A stretch of 42,693 nt of DNA from an uncultured Lachnospiraceae bacterium (GTDB taxonomy: Bacteria; Bacillota; Clostridia; Lachnospirales; Lachnospiraceae), in contig CACYTU010000015.1 of the NCBI GenBank assembly GCA_902777355.1, forward strand, positions 1 to 42,693, read 5' to 3'. Positions within the stretch are counted from its first letter, which is position 1. Each line of letters opens with the position of its first letter. Made by a program: the position numbers and the translations under genes. This document shows positions 7,534 to 15,775 of the stretch, in pieces. A model generated the notes under the pieces. That model had not been told where the DNA came from. It was given only the letters and a program-made list of their open reading frames with translations, and did no database searches.

Positions 7534-9213
7534 TCAGGAATCCGTGAAGCTGTCCCCGGACTGCTGTGCCTCGAAGGTGCGGACTGCTGTATCCAGCGCC
7601 TTGAGGGTGTCCTCCCCCTCTCCTTTGATATATTTGGCTGTGAATGCCACCGTCGCTTTTCCGGTGGAGTCATAGATACGAATCTGCTCGATCGTGTAAT
7701 CGCCCACTTTGTATGTGTAGATGCCGGCCGGCAGCTTCTTGCCGCCGATCTCATAGTCTTCCTTCTCCTCGAAGCTGACCAGGCTGTTCCCGTATTTCTC
7801 CTTCATATGAGGAGTATACTGCTCTTTGATATATTCGTAGGCTTCGACGATCAGATCTTCGCCCTGGAAGACGATTACGTAGGGGATGCTGCCTTCCTGG
7901 CCGGTGTAGACGGTGACGCCGGTTCCTACCTGATAGTCCCAGGGATAGTCCTTTTTCGCCTTGATAGAGAATCCCTGCTGCGGGCACTGGACCTTCTGCA
8001 GATCCTTATCGTCGTCCGGGCCTTCGCTTTTGTCAATACTCTTGCCGGCAGTACTGGCAGTATCGGCAGTATCTGTGACTGATACCGCATTGGGATCCAG
8101 CTTCAGCTCTCCGCTGATGCCTGCCATTTGGGCGATCATCTCAGCTTCTTTTTTGAGAGCGTCCGCGTAGCCGCCGTCTTTTTTGTCCAGGTTGTCCAGC
8201 GTATTGAGGACTTCGTGATTCCTGTCTTTGTCCCATGTGCAGAGGAAAGTGGTGTCCGGAGCAAAGTCATCACTCTCGAGGGTGTAGTAGACAACGTCGT
8301 CATCGTCAGGACCGTAGACGAAGTAAATCCGGTAGCATAGTGTAGAGGAATCGGGATCGGGAAGCTCGATCTGAACCAGCTCAGCCTTCTGGTCAACGGT
8401 ATACCAGTGAACGATGTAATCCTTCTCAGGGTAGGTGGGATTCACATTGTTTTCCTCGCAGACAACTTTCCAGAGAGGATAGAAACCGTTGTGATAGATA
8501 GCGCCCAGCACCGAATCCGGTCTGTCGTAGAAGTAGCGGGGCATCATGCTGTGCTCAAATGAGTAGCGGACCTGCTGAGGTGTCCAGGAGGGATTCTGGC
8601 TGTCGTCCTCTTCCGCCGCTTCCTTGTCCTCTGAAACCGCATCCGAACCGGCGAGTCCGGATGTGATTCCCTCTGAAGCATTTTCTTCATACGCGCCTGC
8701 GGGAGCGGGCGTGCTGTCATCGTCGTCTTCTTTTTTGTTCTGATCGGCATAGAACTTGGCATTCTCGACAACATAGTCGATCTGTCCCAGCATCTCGTCA
8801 TACTCCGCCCTGATCGCTTCCTCATTGTAAGCGGGATAGTCCGTGGGGAGCCTCAGATAGTAATTCATTGCCGACTCTTCACAGAAGCCTATGTATCTAA
8901 AGGAAGGCAGCTTAGAGAAGTCGTGGTTTACACTGGCTCCCAGCTCAAACAGAAAACCTCCGTTTTTTATGCCCTCTTTCAAATAATTTTCATGGCTGGA
9001 AATCTGGTAGAAAGAGACGCCGCTTTCATCCTGCTCGGCCATGACTTTTCCGCGCCATGACGCAGGCAGGGTCAGTGAAAGCTCCTGGAAATAGTAGATG
9101 AGGTCTCCGTTCTCAAGTATGTCGTCTGTATAGTCAAAAAAAGATCCGGTTTGGGCACTTACCGGCATTACGATTAGTACCAGCGCAAGTAAAACAGCTA
9201 TCAGTCGTTTCAT
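7534..9213 (-). CDS. Secreted protein of unknown function
   Basis: I do not recognise the family. The start at 9213 is chosen over one 66 bases upstream because AGGAGG lies just before it and the protein then begins with a signal peptide (MKRLIAVLLALVLIVMPVSA, cleaved after VSA). The mature part has two globular segments joined by a low-complexity linker. The first (to ~175) contains LTLPASWRGKV; the acidic/Ser/Ala linker (~175-215) follows. A middle part has a Tyr- and Asp-rich strand pattern, and the last ~140 residues begin GFSIKAKKDYPWDYQVG. The first segment resembles domains seen repeatedly in Lachnospiraceae exported proteins (from memory). No lipobox or LPXTG is seen, so release or wall association is likely. 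It is convergent with the Ldh2 gene and divergent from the AraC regulator. Confidence 0.82.
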   Translation of the reverse strand: MKRLIAVLLALVLIVMPVSAQTGSFFDYTDDILENGDLIYYFQELSLTLPASWRGKVMAEQDESGVSFYQISSHENYLKEGIKNGGFLFELGASVNHDFSKLPSFRYIGFCEESAMNYYLRLPTDYPAYNEEAIRAEYDEMLGQIDYVVENAKFYADQNKKEDDDDSTPAPAGAYEENASEGITSGLAGSDAVSEDKEAAEEDDSQNPSWTPQQVRYSFEHSMMPRYFYDRPDSVLGAIYHNGFYPLWKVVCEENNVNPTYPEKDYIVHWYTVDQKAELVQIELPDPDSSTLCYRIYFVYGPDDDDVVYYTLESDDFAPDTTFLCTWDKDRNHEVLNTLDNLDKKDGGYADALKKEAEMIAQMAGISGELKLDPNAVSVTDTADTASTAGKSIDKSEGPDDDKDLQKVQCPQQGFSIKAKKDYPWDYQVGTGVTVYTGQEGSIPYVIVFQGEDLIVEAYEYIKEQYTPHMKEKYGNSLVSFEEKEDYEIGGKKLPAGIYTYKVGDYTIEQIRIYDSTGKATVAFTAKYIKGEGEDTLKALDTAVRTFEAQQSGDSFTDS

Positions 9214-9657
9214 TGAAAGATACCTCCTCTTATACGAATAAACGGCAGTGGTTTCGGGTGCCCGAAACGCTCGAAGCATTGCGTAGCTTTAATCTATGAG
9301 TCTGTATACAATGTTTGCGACGACAATTATGAATCAATTATACTATATTCTGGTAAAAACTGATAAAAAATGAGTTAGCTTTTATTAAAATTCAGTAAAA
9401 TCATCTGTTTTTCTTGCTGTAGACACTCCATTTTTGTCCCCTGAATCCGGTGGCAGGTGACACTCTGACCATAAATCTTCCACGGGAAACTTGCAGATTC
9501 GGAGTTTGACATGGCAAAATATAGTAACAGGAAACAGCAGAGAGAGCGGACGGACGAGACGGGGTTTGGGGGAGAGGAGCCCGGTTTTGTTACAGCTGAC
9601 ACGCGACACGCGGGTCAGCGTGTGAACGGGAATCCGGTTTCAGAAAGGAACAGTGCG
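9214..9657. other. Divergent promoter region
   Basis: A 444-bp gap between divergent genes. The centre (9300-9410) is A/T-rich with runs such as caattatactatattctgg, fitting back-to-back promoters, but no convincing -35/-10 pair stands out. An in-frame ATG at 9511 would lengthen the AraC protein by 49 residues; the added stretch is Arg/Glu/Gly-rich and not family-like. Confidence 0.5.
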
Positions 9658-10560
9658 ATGTCGGAACAGGGAAACAGGGAGCTGCAGGTACAATGCTTTG
9701 TGAAGCATGACGCGGAGCAGATTTTCACCGGGGATAATGTCCCCCGCCTTCTTTATGTCAGCAGGCAGAGGCTGGACGCCAGCCGGCATCCCAGGGTCAT
9801 GCACGCGCACGATGATTATACGGAGGTCGTCCTGATCACGGAGGGAGAAAGCAGTTATCTGGTCGACCACAGGCAGTACGCCGTCAAAAAGGGAGATCTC
9901 CTGGTTTATAACCCGGGCATCGTCCACGATGAAGTCGCCGCGGAAGGCGCGGAGGTGGAAACCTGGTGTGTCGCAGTCGGGGGACTGAGAATGCCGGGGC
10001 TTCCCGAAAACGCCCTGCTCCCCGCGGATAAGGGATGCGTATTCCGGGCGGATGTCCTTTTTGAAGAGATGGACGGCCTGTGCGGGATCATGTTTCAGCT
10101 GCTGTCCGGCCAGTTCGCCGGTGCGGCAACCTATTCTCACGGACTGATGCTCTCTTTTCTTTCGATGGCTCTGGCAGTCGCAGAGCATCAGGACAGTCCC
10201 CTGATCGAGTCTGAAGAGGAGGAGTCTATTCTGGGAAACCGGGTCAAGCGCTATATTGACGCGAATTTCCGGGAGCCCCTGACCCTGCAGATGATTGCCG
10301 ACGCCCTGAACGTGAGCACCTATTACATGTCGCATGTCTTCAAGGACATGTGCGGCTATGCCCCGATGACCTACCTGCAGAAGAGACGGATCGGGGAGGC
10401 GCAGACCCTGCTGATCCACACGAAGAAATCAATCTCGGAGATTGCATACAGTCTCGGCTACGATGCGCAGAGTCATTTCAACCAGCAGTTTTCCAGGCAT
10501 GTCGGAATGGCTCCCGGAGAATTCAGGAGGCAGTACGTCGTGAGCAGGGAGGGAAAGTGA
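9658..10560 (+). CDS. AraC-family transcriptional regulator
   Basis: A DNA-binding activator or repressor of about 300 residues. An N-terminal cupin-like sensor domain (~30-115; HPRVMHAHDDYTEVVLITEG and VKKGDLLVYNPGIVHDE) is followed by two helix-turn-helix motifs in the last ~100 residues (LTLQMIADALNVSTYYMSHVF, then KSISEIAYSLGYDAQSHF with the usual F.R..G..P..FR end). Start 9658 is preferred because AGAAAGGAA precedes it and the upstream extension has no family similarity. The His-rich cupin strand suggests a sugar-type ligand. The next gene on the same strand is an IolG-like dehydrogenase 408 bp away, a plausible target. Family is certain; ligand unknown. Confidence 0.93.
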   Translation: MSEQGNRELQVQCFVKHDAEQIFTGDNVPRLLYVSRQRLDASRHPRVMHAHDDYTEVVLITEGESSYLVDHRQYAVKKGDLLVYNPGIVHDEVAAEGAEVETWCVAVGGLRMPGLPENALLPADKGCVFRADVLFEEMDGLCGIMFQLLSGQFAGAATYSHGLMLSFLSMALAVAEHQDSPLIESEEEESILGNRVKRYIDANFREPLTLQMIADALNVSTYYMSHVFKDMCGYAPMTYLQKRRIGEAQTLLIHTKKSISEIAYSLGYDAQSHFNQQFSRHVGMAPGEFRRQYVVSREGK

Positions 10561-10968
10561 ACTGCGGACGCCGGGACAATGTTTTGCAGCAATCCCTCCT
10601 GAAACTCTGCGGAAGCAGTATTACAGAAAAATGCATTCCGGAGTACCGCAAAAGCAATATTTTGCAAATATCCGTCTGGAAGAGGCACAAAACACAGGAT
10701 TTATTTCGCCCGCCGGGTTATAATGAAAGCAAGATTTATAAAGAGAAAAATGTTGTTCAGGCGGTATCATGCTTACAGTGAAAACAGAAGTGCAGCACAC
10801 AGCGCACAACACTGTATAGAAATTTCGGAGGCCGGGCAGGAAGGGCTGCCTGAGGTATCTTCGGGGATTCAAAACTGAAATCCGCAAGGTTTTTAAAAAA
10901 AGTTACAAAAAGGGATTGGTTACAAAGAAACACCAGGGAAGGAAAGGGTTTCAGAAAGGAGACAAAAC
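10561..10968. other. Intergenic region AraC / IolG-like
   Basis: A 408-bp gap with no supported gene. The phrase caatgttttgcagcaat is loosely repeated as caatattttgcaaatat ~80 bp later. A candidate -10 box lies at 10719. The long distance after it leaves a ~245-base leader with no obvious riboswitch fold. Confidence 0.5.
10719..10724 (+). promoter_or_regulatory. Candidate -10 box for the IolG-like gene
   Basis: TATAAT in ggttataatgaaag; the -35 position is poor, which would fit activator dependence on the adjacent AraC protein. This is inference from position only. Confidence 0.28.
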
Positions 10969-11985
10969 ATGAAGAAGCTTAAAGTAGGTGTTATCGGAGT
11001 CGGACGTCTTGGTTACGAGCATGCGTGCAATATCGCGAACCGCGTTCCCGGCATGGAGCTGGTAGCGATCTGCGATGGAAATGCTCCCCGCGCCAAGGAA
11101 GTCGCTGACGAGCTGAACGTTGAAAAGATCTATTCTGATCCTGCGGCAATGTGCGCGGATCCCGAAGTGGAAGCAGTTGCGATCTTCACCAATACAGCCT
11201 CTCATGTGGATATGATCCGTATCGCTATGGAAGCAGGCAAGCATGTATTCTGCGAGAAGCCTCTGGCAGAGAACGTCGAGAAGTGCCTCGCTGCAGAAGA
11301 GATCATCAAGGCTCATCCCAATCAGATCTTCATGCTGGGCTTCATGCGCCGCTTTGATAAATCCTACAGGATCGCCAAGCAGAAGATCGACAACGGCGAC
11401 ATCGGCAAAGTTGTCCTTGTACGCTGCTATTCAGAGGATCCCAGGTCCACATTCGACAGCTATCTGCCTTTCGCACCCACTTCCGGCGGCCAGTTCATCG
11501 ATATGTCCATCCATGACATCGACCTGATCCGCTGGCTCACCGGTTCCGAACCCAAGAAGATCTGGGCAATCGGCGGCTGCTTCGAGTTCCCGCAGTTCAA
11601 GGACTGGGATGACGGCGACAACGTATCCTGCCTGATGCAGTGCGAGAACGACGCAATGGCCTTCATGTTTGCCGGCAGGACTGCTGCCCACGGCTCCGCT
11701 GTTGAGACTGAGATCGTCGGAACTCACGGAACTCTCAGAATCGGCACAACCCCTTCCTCCTCTCTGGTAGAGGTTCTCAGCACCAACGGTGTCTGCCACG
11801 AGTGCTTCCAGGATTTCGTCAGCCGCTGGCACGATGCCTACATCACCGAGATGGAAGTTTTCTGCGATTATGTGGCAAAGGGACAGGCTGCTGAGCCCAA
11901 CGTCTATGACGGCACAAAGGCCACCAGGGTTGCCTATGCCTGCAAAGAGTCCTTCCTTAAGAACGAACTGCTGACTCTTGACTGA
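10969..11985 (+). CDS. iolG: Gfo/Idh/MocA oxidoreductase, inositol 2-dehydrogenase-like
   Basis: An NAD(P)-dependent dehydrogenase of the Gfo/Idh/MocA family, acting on a cyclic polyol or sugar in the cytosol; the closest recognisable type is myo-/scyllo-inositol 2-dehydrogenase. It is 338 residues, normal length. The Rossmann motif GVGRLGYEHA is at ~9-18, the EKPLAENV motif (catalytic Lys) near 97-104, and DMSIHDIDLIRWL, with the Asp/His pair, near 180. The start has AGAAAGGAG 7 bases upstream. Codons look strongly biased to C/G-ending forms, which suggests high expression. It follows an AraC regulator on the same strand and ends at a repeated terminator. No other inositol genes are present, so the substrate remains open; the gene symbol is tentative. 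Confidence 0.85.
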   Translation: MKKLKVGVIGVGRLGYEHACNIANRVPGMELVAICDGNAPRAKEVADELNVEKIYSDPAAMCADPEVEAVAIFTNTASHVDMIRIAMEAGKHVFCEKPLAENVEKCLAAEEIIKAHPNQIFMLGFMRRFDKSYRIAKQKIDNGDIGKVVLVRCYSEDPRSTFDSYLPFAPTSGGQFIDMSIHDIDLIRWLTGSEPKKIWAIGGCFEFPQFKDWDDGDNVSCLMQCENDAMAFMFAGRTAAHGSAVETEIVGTHGTLRIGTTPSSSLVEVLSTNGVCHECFQDFVSRWHDAYITEMEVFCDYVAKGQAAEPNVYDGTKATRVAYACKESFLKNELLTLD

Positions 11986-12147
11986 TGCGGAAAGAAAGTA
12001 TCCCGGATTTCTGACACAGGAAGAAAGACCTGCCTGATGCGGAAGGAAAATCATTCCGAATCACTGACGGGACAGGCTTTCGAAAAGACATGTGAGTCTG
12101 TGAGCTGTGCTCATCACCATGAGCATAAAGCATAAAAAAGAACTGAG

Positions 12148-12220
12148 AAAAGCCCTTTACAATCATCCGGATGGCTGCGAATTAAATTCACTTGCCCGGA
12201 ATGACGTAAAGGGCTTTTTG
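12148..12220 (+). terminator. Terminator of the IolG-like gene
   Basis: AAAAGCCCTTTAC (12148-12160) pairs with GTAAAGGGCTTTT (12206-12218), followed by a short T-run. The right arm sits inside copy 1 of a 46-bp tandem repeat, so alternative right arms recur at 12252 and 12298. Confidence 0.75.
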
Positions 12221-12318
12221 TCTTGGATTAAATTCACTTGCCCGGGATGATGTAAAAGGCTTTTTGTCTTGGATTAAATTCACTTGCCCGGAATGACGTA
12301 AAGGGCTTTTTGTCTTTT
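12181..12318. repeat. Tandem repeat, 3 x 46 bp, containing the terminator 3' arm
   Basis: Copies start at 12181, 12227 and 12273. Each carries attaaattcacttgcccgg and a right arm gtaaagggctttttgtctt (copy 2 has gtaaaagg). Only one left arm exists, upstream of copy 1. Confidence 0.92.
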
Positions 12319-12443
12319 GGGCCTGGAGTGAGCGGGGACTGAGTCTTCAGATCCTCTGACCCTGGAATAAGCAGGCCGGGAGCCGGCTTCAGGTGCCGGC
12401 CTGCCGGCTGCCTTCTGTCATTGCTTCAGGGTCACACATGGAC

Positions 12444-13631
12444 TCACTGCACGGCATCCCACTCACAGAAATAGGAATATGTATTCTGCCCGTACCGGCA
12501 GTCATTCCAGTGACCGTCATACATTTTGACGTTCATCTGAGCCCAGTCTTCCCTGGGACTTTCACTGTTTGGCTGATACTGGCCTCTTGAATTAATTCCC
12601 CAATCCGAGAAGTCGGATTGTTTGCCGTATACCCACTTCCACTCGCCTTCTTTTTCCGTGTCCGTCAAACCGAAGTAAGTGCCGTCAAGGCCGCTGCTGA
12701 CCATATAGTCGAAAAGGAACTCATTTTCGCCGCTGTCGTTGATGACGGCGGGGTAGCCTCCTTTTGACGCGCAGCTTGCCAGCACGTCATCCCAGCTGCC
12801 GCCGCCGGGCACATACAGGTAGTAGGAGTGGCCGTTGTAAATCACAGCGTCCCCCGGAATGCTCATATTATTGGCAGGATTATTGACAGCATTACTGACA
12901 GGAGCCGATGCGGAATTGACCTGACTATAATAAAAAGTGACCACATTATTCTGGTCCTGAGCCAGAGCGATGGATTTCTCCGGCATATCCGGCTGATAAT
13001 CTGTAAACAGGGGTGCTGCTACGGTAATTGTCGTACCGGGACTGCCGGCGTTGGGAAAACTGCCCAGTTCTTCTCCTGAAGGACCCAGACAGAGCACTGT
13101 GTAATTTACAGGGGAAGATGCGGGGACATTTGCGGGGGCAGCCCCGTCCTGGCCGGACGGTAAATTCTGTACGTCATCCTGATTATAGGATGATACTGAC
13201 ATAGAGTCGTCGCCTCCCGGAACAGCGTTCTGGCTTCCGTCAGCAGAAGATGCGGAAAGCCTGAAAGATTCACCGATTTCCACTGTCTTACCATCGCTGA
13301 CTTCATAGCTGGCTGATGATGAAAGAGTATCGTAACCATCTGCCTCAAAGAGGAGGGTATAGTTTTCCGGCGGCAGTTCAAGGCTGAAGTAGCCGTCGGA
13401 ACCGGTAGTGTCGGAATAATCATGTTCTGTATATTTATTGCCGTCCTGATCGACCGCCGTGACAGTGACTCCTCTGACCGGTGCTCCGCCCGAAGCATCC
13501 ACAACATTTCCGTTGATTGTTCCGCGCTCATCCGCGGGGTTTTTTGACTGCAAAGTCAAAAAGAGCGCACAACAGATCAGAATCAAACATAAGCCCAGGA
13601 CTATTAATATTGAATGCGCGTTTTTTTTCAT
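12444..13631 (-). CDS. Membrane-anchored protein with carboxypeptidase-regulatory-like and C-type lectin-like domains
   Basis: A 395-residue exported protein. Residues ~8-28 form an uncleaved signal anchor (SILIVLGLCLILICCALFL), so the rest faces outward. Residues ~35-110 form a beta-sandwich of the carboxypeptidase-regulatory-like type (INGNVVDASGGAPVRGVTV, then DGYFSLELPPENYTLLFEADGY). A Ser/Asn/Pro-rich linker and a short beta segment follow. Residues ~265-395 look like a C-type lectin fold (HSYYLYVPGGGSWDDVLASC, YFGLTDTEKEGEWKWVYG, then the final WNDCRYGQNTYSYFCEW) with conserved Trp and Cys pairs. The likely role is ligand or glycan binding at the cell surface. The start has AAAGGA ~10 bases upstream. 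It is transcribed alone. Confidence 0.87.
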   Translation of the reverse strand: MKKNAHSILIVLGLCLILICCALFLTLQSKNPADERGTINGNVVDASGGAPVRGVTVTAVDQDGNKYTEHDYSDTTGSDGYFSLELPPENYTLLFEADGYDTLSSSASYEVSDGKTVEIGESFRLSASSADGSQNAVPGGDDSMSVSSYNQDDVQNLPSGQDGAAPANVPASSPVNYTVLCLGPSGEELGSFPNAGSPGTTITVAAPLFTDYQPDMPEKSIALAQDQNNVVTFYYSQVNSASAPVSNAVNNPANNMSIPGDAVIYNGHSYYLYVPGGGSWDDVLASCASKGGYPAVINDSGENEFLFDYMVSSGLDGTYFGLTDTEKEGEWKWVYGKQSDFSDWGINSRGQYQPNSESPREDWAQMNVKMYDGHWNDCRYGQNTYSYFCEWDAVQ

Positions 13632-13776
13632 GAGGACAGATCCTTTCAGAAAGGTTCCGGGTGCACAGGGCTTTACACCCTCGCATCCTTTGTTATATTT
13701 ATATATGACTGGTTCATTATTGTAGCAAATAATAACAGAGTGTGCAAAAACACATGTGCAAAAAACACATTTAAAT

Positions 13777-15048
13777 ATGATGATAATGACTGATTACCCT
13801 CCTGTTCATGAGAAGCCGCATCTGTCTTTTTCTTTTGACCGGCTGGACCTGCTCTGGGACCGATATCCCCAATACCATGAGATGTCCGCGTTTTCGACTC
13901 TGGACGCCCTCCTGGAGGAGCACGAGTCCTACCAGAAGGACTTCGACGGGCTGCGGGAGGAGTACGTTTCCGGGGGCTATGAAAAATTTCTGGTGCAGCT
14001 GTCCTGGTCGGACCTTCCCTACCGGCGCGCGGCAAAACAGCTGATCCAGGCTGCTGGTTCCTTTTCGGCCAATCCCTATGTGGAAGCCTTTATGGATCAG
14101 TTTTCGGGACTGGACACGGACCGCAAGGCCTGTTTCCTCTTTCCGGAGAGCTTCATTTCTCAGTTTTTTGTCATCATGGAAGTGTGCAAAAAGGCGGAAG
14201 ACTTTCGTCTGGTCAAAAATCTTTTTCCGGATGAGGAGAAGATACATTATCTCGCGGTATTTGATAAAAAGGATATGGACTCAGTCCTGCTGATGTTTCA
14301 CCTGCTTTATTCCAATACATCTCAGGAACTCTGCGGGGGCTATTCTCTCTATGATTATTCTTTTCCCTGGTATCAGAACCATCTGTGGCAGGATGGAATC
14401 GTCCTGCGGTCACCCTATCTGCCGGACAGGATCGCGAAATATCAGGGAAACCTGCCCTTTTACCACAACCCGGCGAAGACGACCTATGTCAGACGGAATA
14501 TAAGACACATATTGGAGTGTGGATATTTTTCCTCCGAACTGGAGCTTTTTCTCAATCTCACACGCATAGTCATGCCCTTCTTTCAGTGGTGGTATCTGGA
14601 CCTGGCGCTCTATGAGGAAAAGGACGGATTCCGCACAAACTGGAGGCTGGAGCGCACGAAGATCCGCACAAAGCTGACCGCGGAAGGAGTGATCAAGCCC
14701 AAATGGAAACACGAACTGAGCCTGTTCCATGCGGTAAGGAAGAGGTATCCCGACATTTTGTATCAATACCGGCCGGACTGGCTGGGACGGCAGAGCCTGG
14801 ATCTTTTCATCCCTTCGCTGCGCACAGCCATAGAGTATCAGGGAATCCAGCACTACAGGCCGGTCGACTTTTTTGGCGGGGAGGAGGCTCTGGAGCAGAG
14901 GCAGGAACTGGATCGGCAGAAGCGGCAGCTCTGTGAGCAGAACGATGTGAGGCTGATCGAGTGGCCTTACAGCCTGGAGCCCACTGACAGGAATGTCCGG
15001 GAGATCTTTCAGAAAGAAAGGGAAACAGAAAAAAAGAAGGGAGAATAG
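13777..15048 (+). CDS. PD-(D/E)XK nuclease-like protein of unknown function
   Basis: About 423 residues. I do not recognise the N-terminal ~290 residues, which are rich in aromatic and charged residues and probably helical. The last ~110 residues show a nuclease-like core: a helix with KHELSLFHAVRKRYP, then SLDLFIPSLRTAIEYQGIQH (Asp, then Glu-x-Gln-Gly), then RQKRQLCEQNDVRLIEWPY. This layout matches small PD-(D/E)XK or Vsr-like endonuclease domains. The start is uncertain: GTG at 13756 and ATG at 13777, 13780 and 13786 are all in frame, and no ribosome binding site is clear. The next gene starts 4 bases after the stop, so the two are cotranscribed. DNA cleavage is inference; a structural-only role cannot be excluded. 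Confidence 0.8.
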   Translation: MMIMTDYPPVHEKPHLSFSFDRLDLLWDRYPQYHEMSAFSTLDALLEEHESYQKDFDGLREEYVSGGYEKFLVQLSWSDLPYRRAAKQLIQAAGSFSANPYVEAFMDQFSGLDTDRKACFLFPESFISQFFVIMEVCKKAEDFRLVKNLFPDEEKIHYLAVFDKKDMDSVLLMFHLLYSNTSQELCGGYSLYDYSFPWYQNHLWQDGIVLRSPYLPDRIAKYQGNLPFYHNPAKTTYVRRNIRHILECGYFSSELELFLNLTRIVMPFFQWWYLDLALYEEKDGFRTNWRLERTKIRTKLTAEGVIKPKWKHELSLFHAVRKRYPDILYQYRPDWLGRQSLDLFIPSLRTAIEYQGIQHYRPVDFFGGEEALEQRQELDRQKRQLCEQNDVRLIEWPYSLEPTDRNVREIFQKERETEKKKGE

Positions 15049-15052
15049 AAAA

Positions 15053-15466
15053 ATGGGTCAATATCTGATTAAAAGCGCGGACTGCCCTTCACAGGACGCC
15101 TGGATCCGGGAGGCAAAGGCAGATCCATCTGCGGAGAAGATCGGAATGTATCTGACACACACCGGGGTGGTGAGAAAATCCGCAAAAGCAAGGGTGCGCT
15201 ATGGAGAGGACAGCGTCGGGCCTGTCAGCGGTATGTTTTTTTCCTGTGATGATGAGAAAGTGGAGAGCGCGATCTCGGAAGCCCTGGCACTTCCAGGGGT
15301 CTATTATATCCGTGTCTGGCTCAACAGCGGCGAGCTTGCTCTGGGAGATACCATCATGCAGGTGCTGATCGGGGGAGATATACGGCCGCATGTGATCGAC
15401 GGTCTGCAGTTTCTCGTGGGAAAGATTAAGAATGAGTGTGTCGTTGAAGAGGAGAGGTACGAATAA
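15053..15466 (+). CDS. MoaE-like protein
   Basis: A 137-residue protein resembling the large subunit of molybdopterin synthase (MoaE), which with MoaD puts sulfur into precursor Z to form molybdopterin. Seen: IGMYLTHTGVVRKSAKA at ~27-43, YYIRVWLNSGELALGDTIMQVLIGGDIRP at ~80-110, and LVGKIKNECVVEEERY at the end, with Lys residues at about the position of the MoaE catalytic lysines. It starts at 15053 (AGGGAGA upstream), 4 bases after the nuclease-like gene; the in-frame ATG at 14993 lies inside that gene and is unlikely. No other molybdenum-cofactor gene is in the window, and this Clostridia subgroup may do something else. Family similarity is moderate. Confidence 0.72.
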   Translation: MGQYLIKSADCPSQDAWIREAKADPSAEKIGMYLTHTGVVRKSAKARVRYGEDSVGPVSGMFFSCDDEKVESAISEALALPGVYYIRVWLNSGELALGDTIMQVLIGGDIRPHVIDGLQFLVGKIKNECVVEEERYE

Positions 15467-15530
15467 ACAGCGGGCATAGGGCCGCGCTATATGCGCTGTA
15501 CAGATGTGCCGCTGTACTCCAAAAAAACCA

Positions 15531-15587
15531 AAAAGAGCAGCCATACGGCCATCCGATTTCCCGGATCAGCCGGCGGCTGCTCTTTTC
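15531..15587. terminator. Bidirectional terminator between convergent operons
   Basis: AAAAGAGCAGCC (15531-15542) pairs perfectly with GGCTGCTCTTTT (15575-15586). On the minus strand TTTTTGGTTTTTTT follows, a good terminator for the AAA+ gene pair; on the plus strand the T-run is short (TCTTTTCC), serving the MoaE-like gene. Confidence 0.8.
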
Positions 15588-15775
15588 CTGAGGCGTTCAG
15601 GCATCAGGGATCGAAACCCTGCCTGCCTCTGCTTTTTTGCTTTAGGCATCAGGAGCCGAACCCGGGCCTGCGTCTGCTCTTTTCCTGAGGCATTCAGGCA
15701 TCAGGGATCGAAACCCTGCCTGAGTCTGTTTTTTTGCTTTAGGAATCAGGGGCCGAACCCGAGCCTGCGTTTGAC
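15582..15775. repeat. 97-bp tandem duplication overlapping the 3' end of the AAA+ gene
   Basis: Two copies, 15582-15678 and 15679-15775, ~90% alike. The unit runs from cttttcctgaggc to gcctgcgtctgct or gcctgcgtttgac, and includes caggcatcagggatcgaaaccctgcctg, which itself folds. The last ~30 bases of copy 2 encode the C terminus and stop of the AAA+ ATPase, so copy 1 holds a diverged duplicate of that gene end. Confidence 0.92.

Larger units (their letters stand above)
11986..12443. other. Convergent intergenic region with multiplied terminator arms
   Basis: A 458-bp gap between convergent genes. 11990-12075 holds a loose direct repeat (ctgatgcggaaagaaa / ctgatgcggaaggaaa). A terminator and three 46-bp copies follow, and then a GC-rich palindrome at 12371-12404 (GCAGGCCGG pairing with CCGGCCTGC) that lacks a T-run. 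Confidence 0.6.

Noticed and set aside
9511-9657. Longer AraC protein starting at 9511
   Set aside because: No ribosome binding site is seen, and the added 49 residues do not resemble AraC proteins. The start at 9658 has a good site.
14993-15052. MoaE-like start 20 codons upstream, inside the nuclease-like gene
   Set aside because: The added residues are a Lys/Arg/Glu run read from the end of the other gene, and the site AGGGAGA fits the start at 15053.
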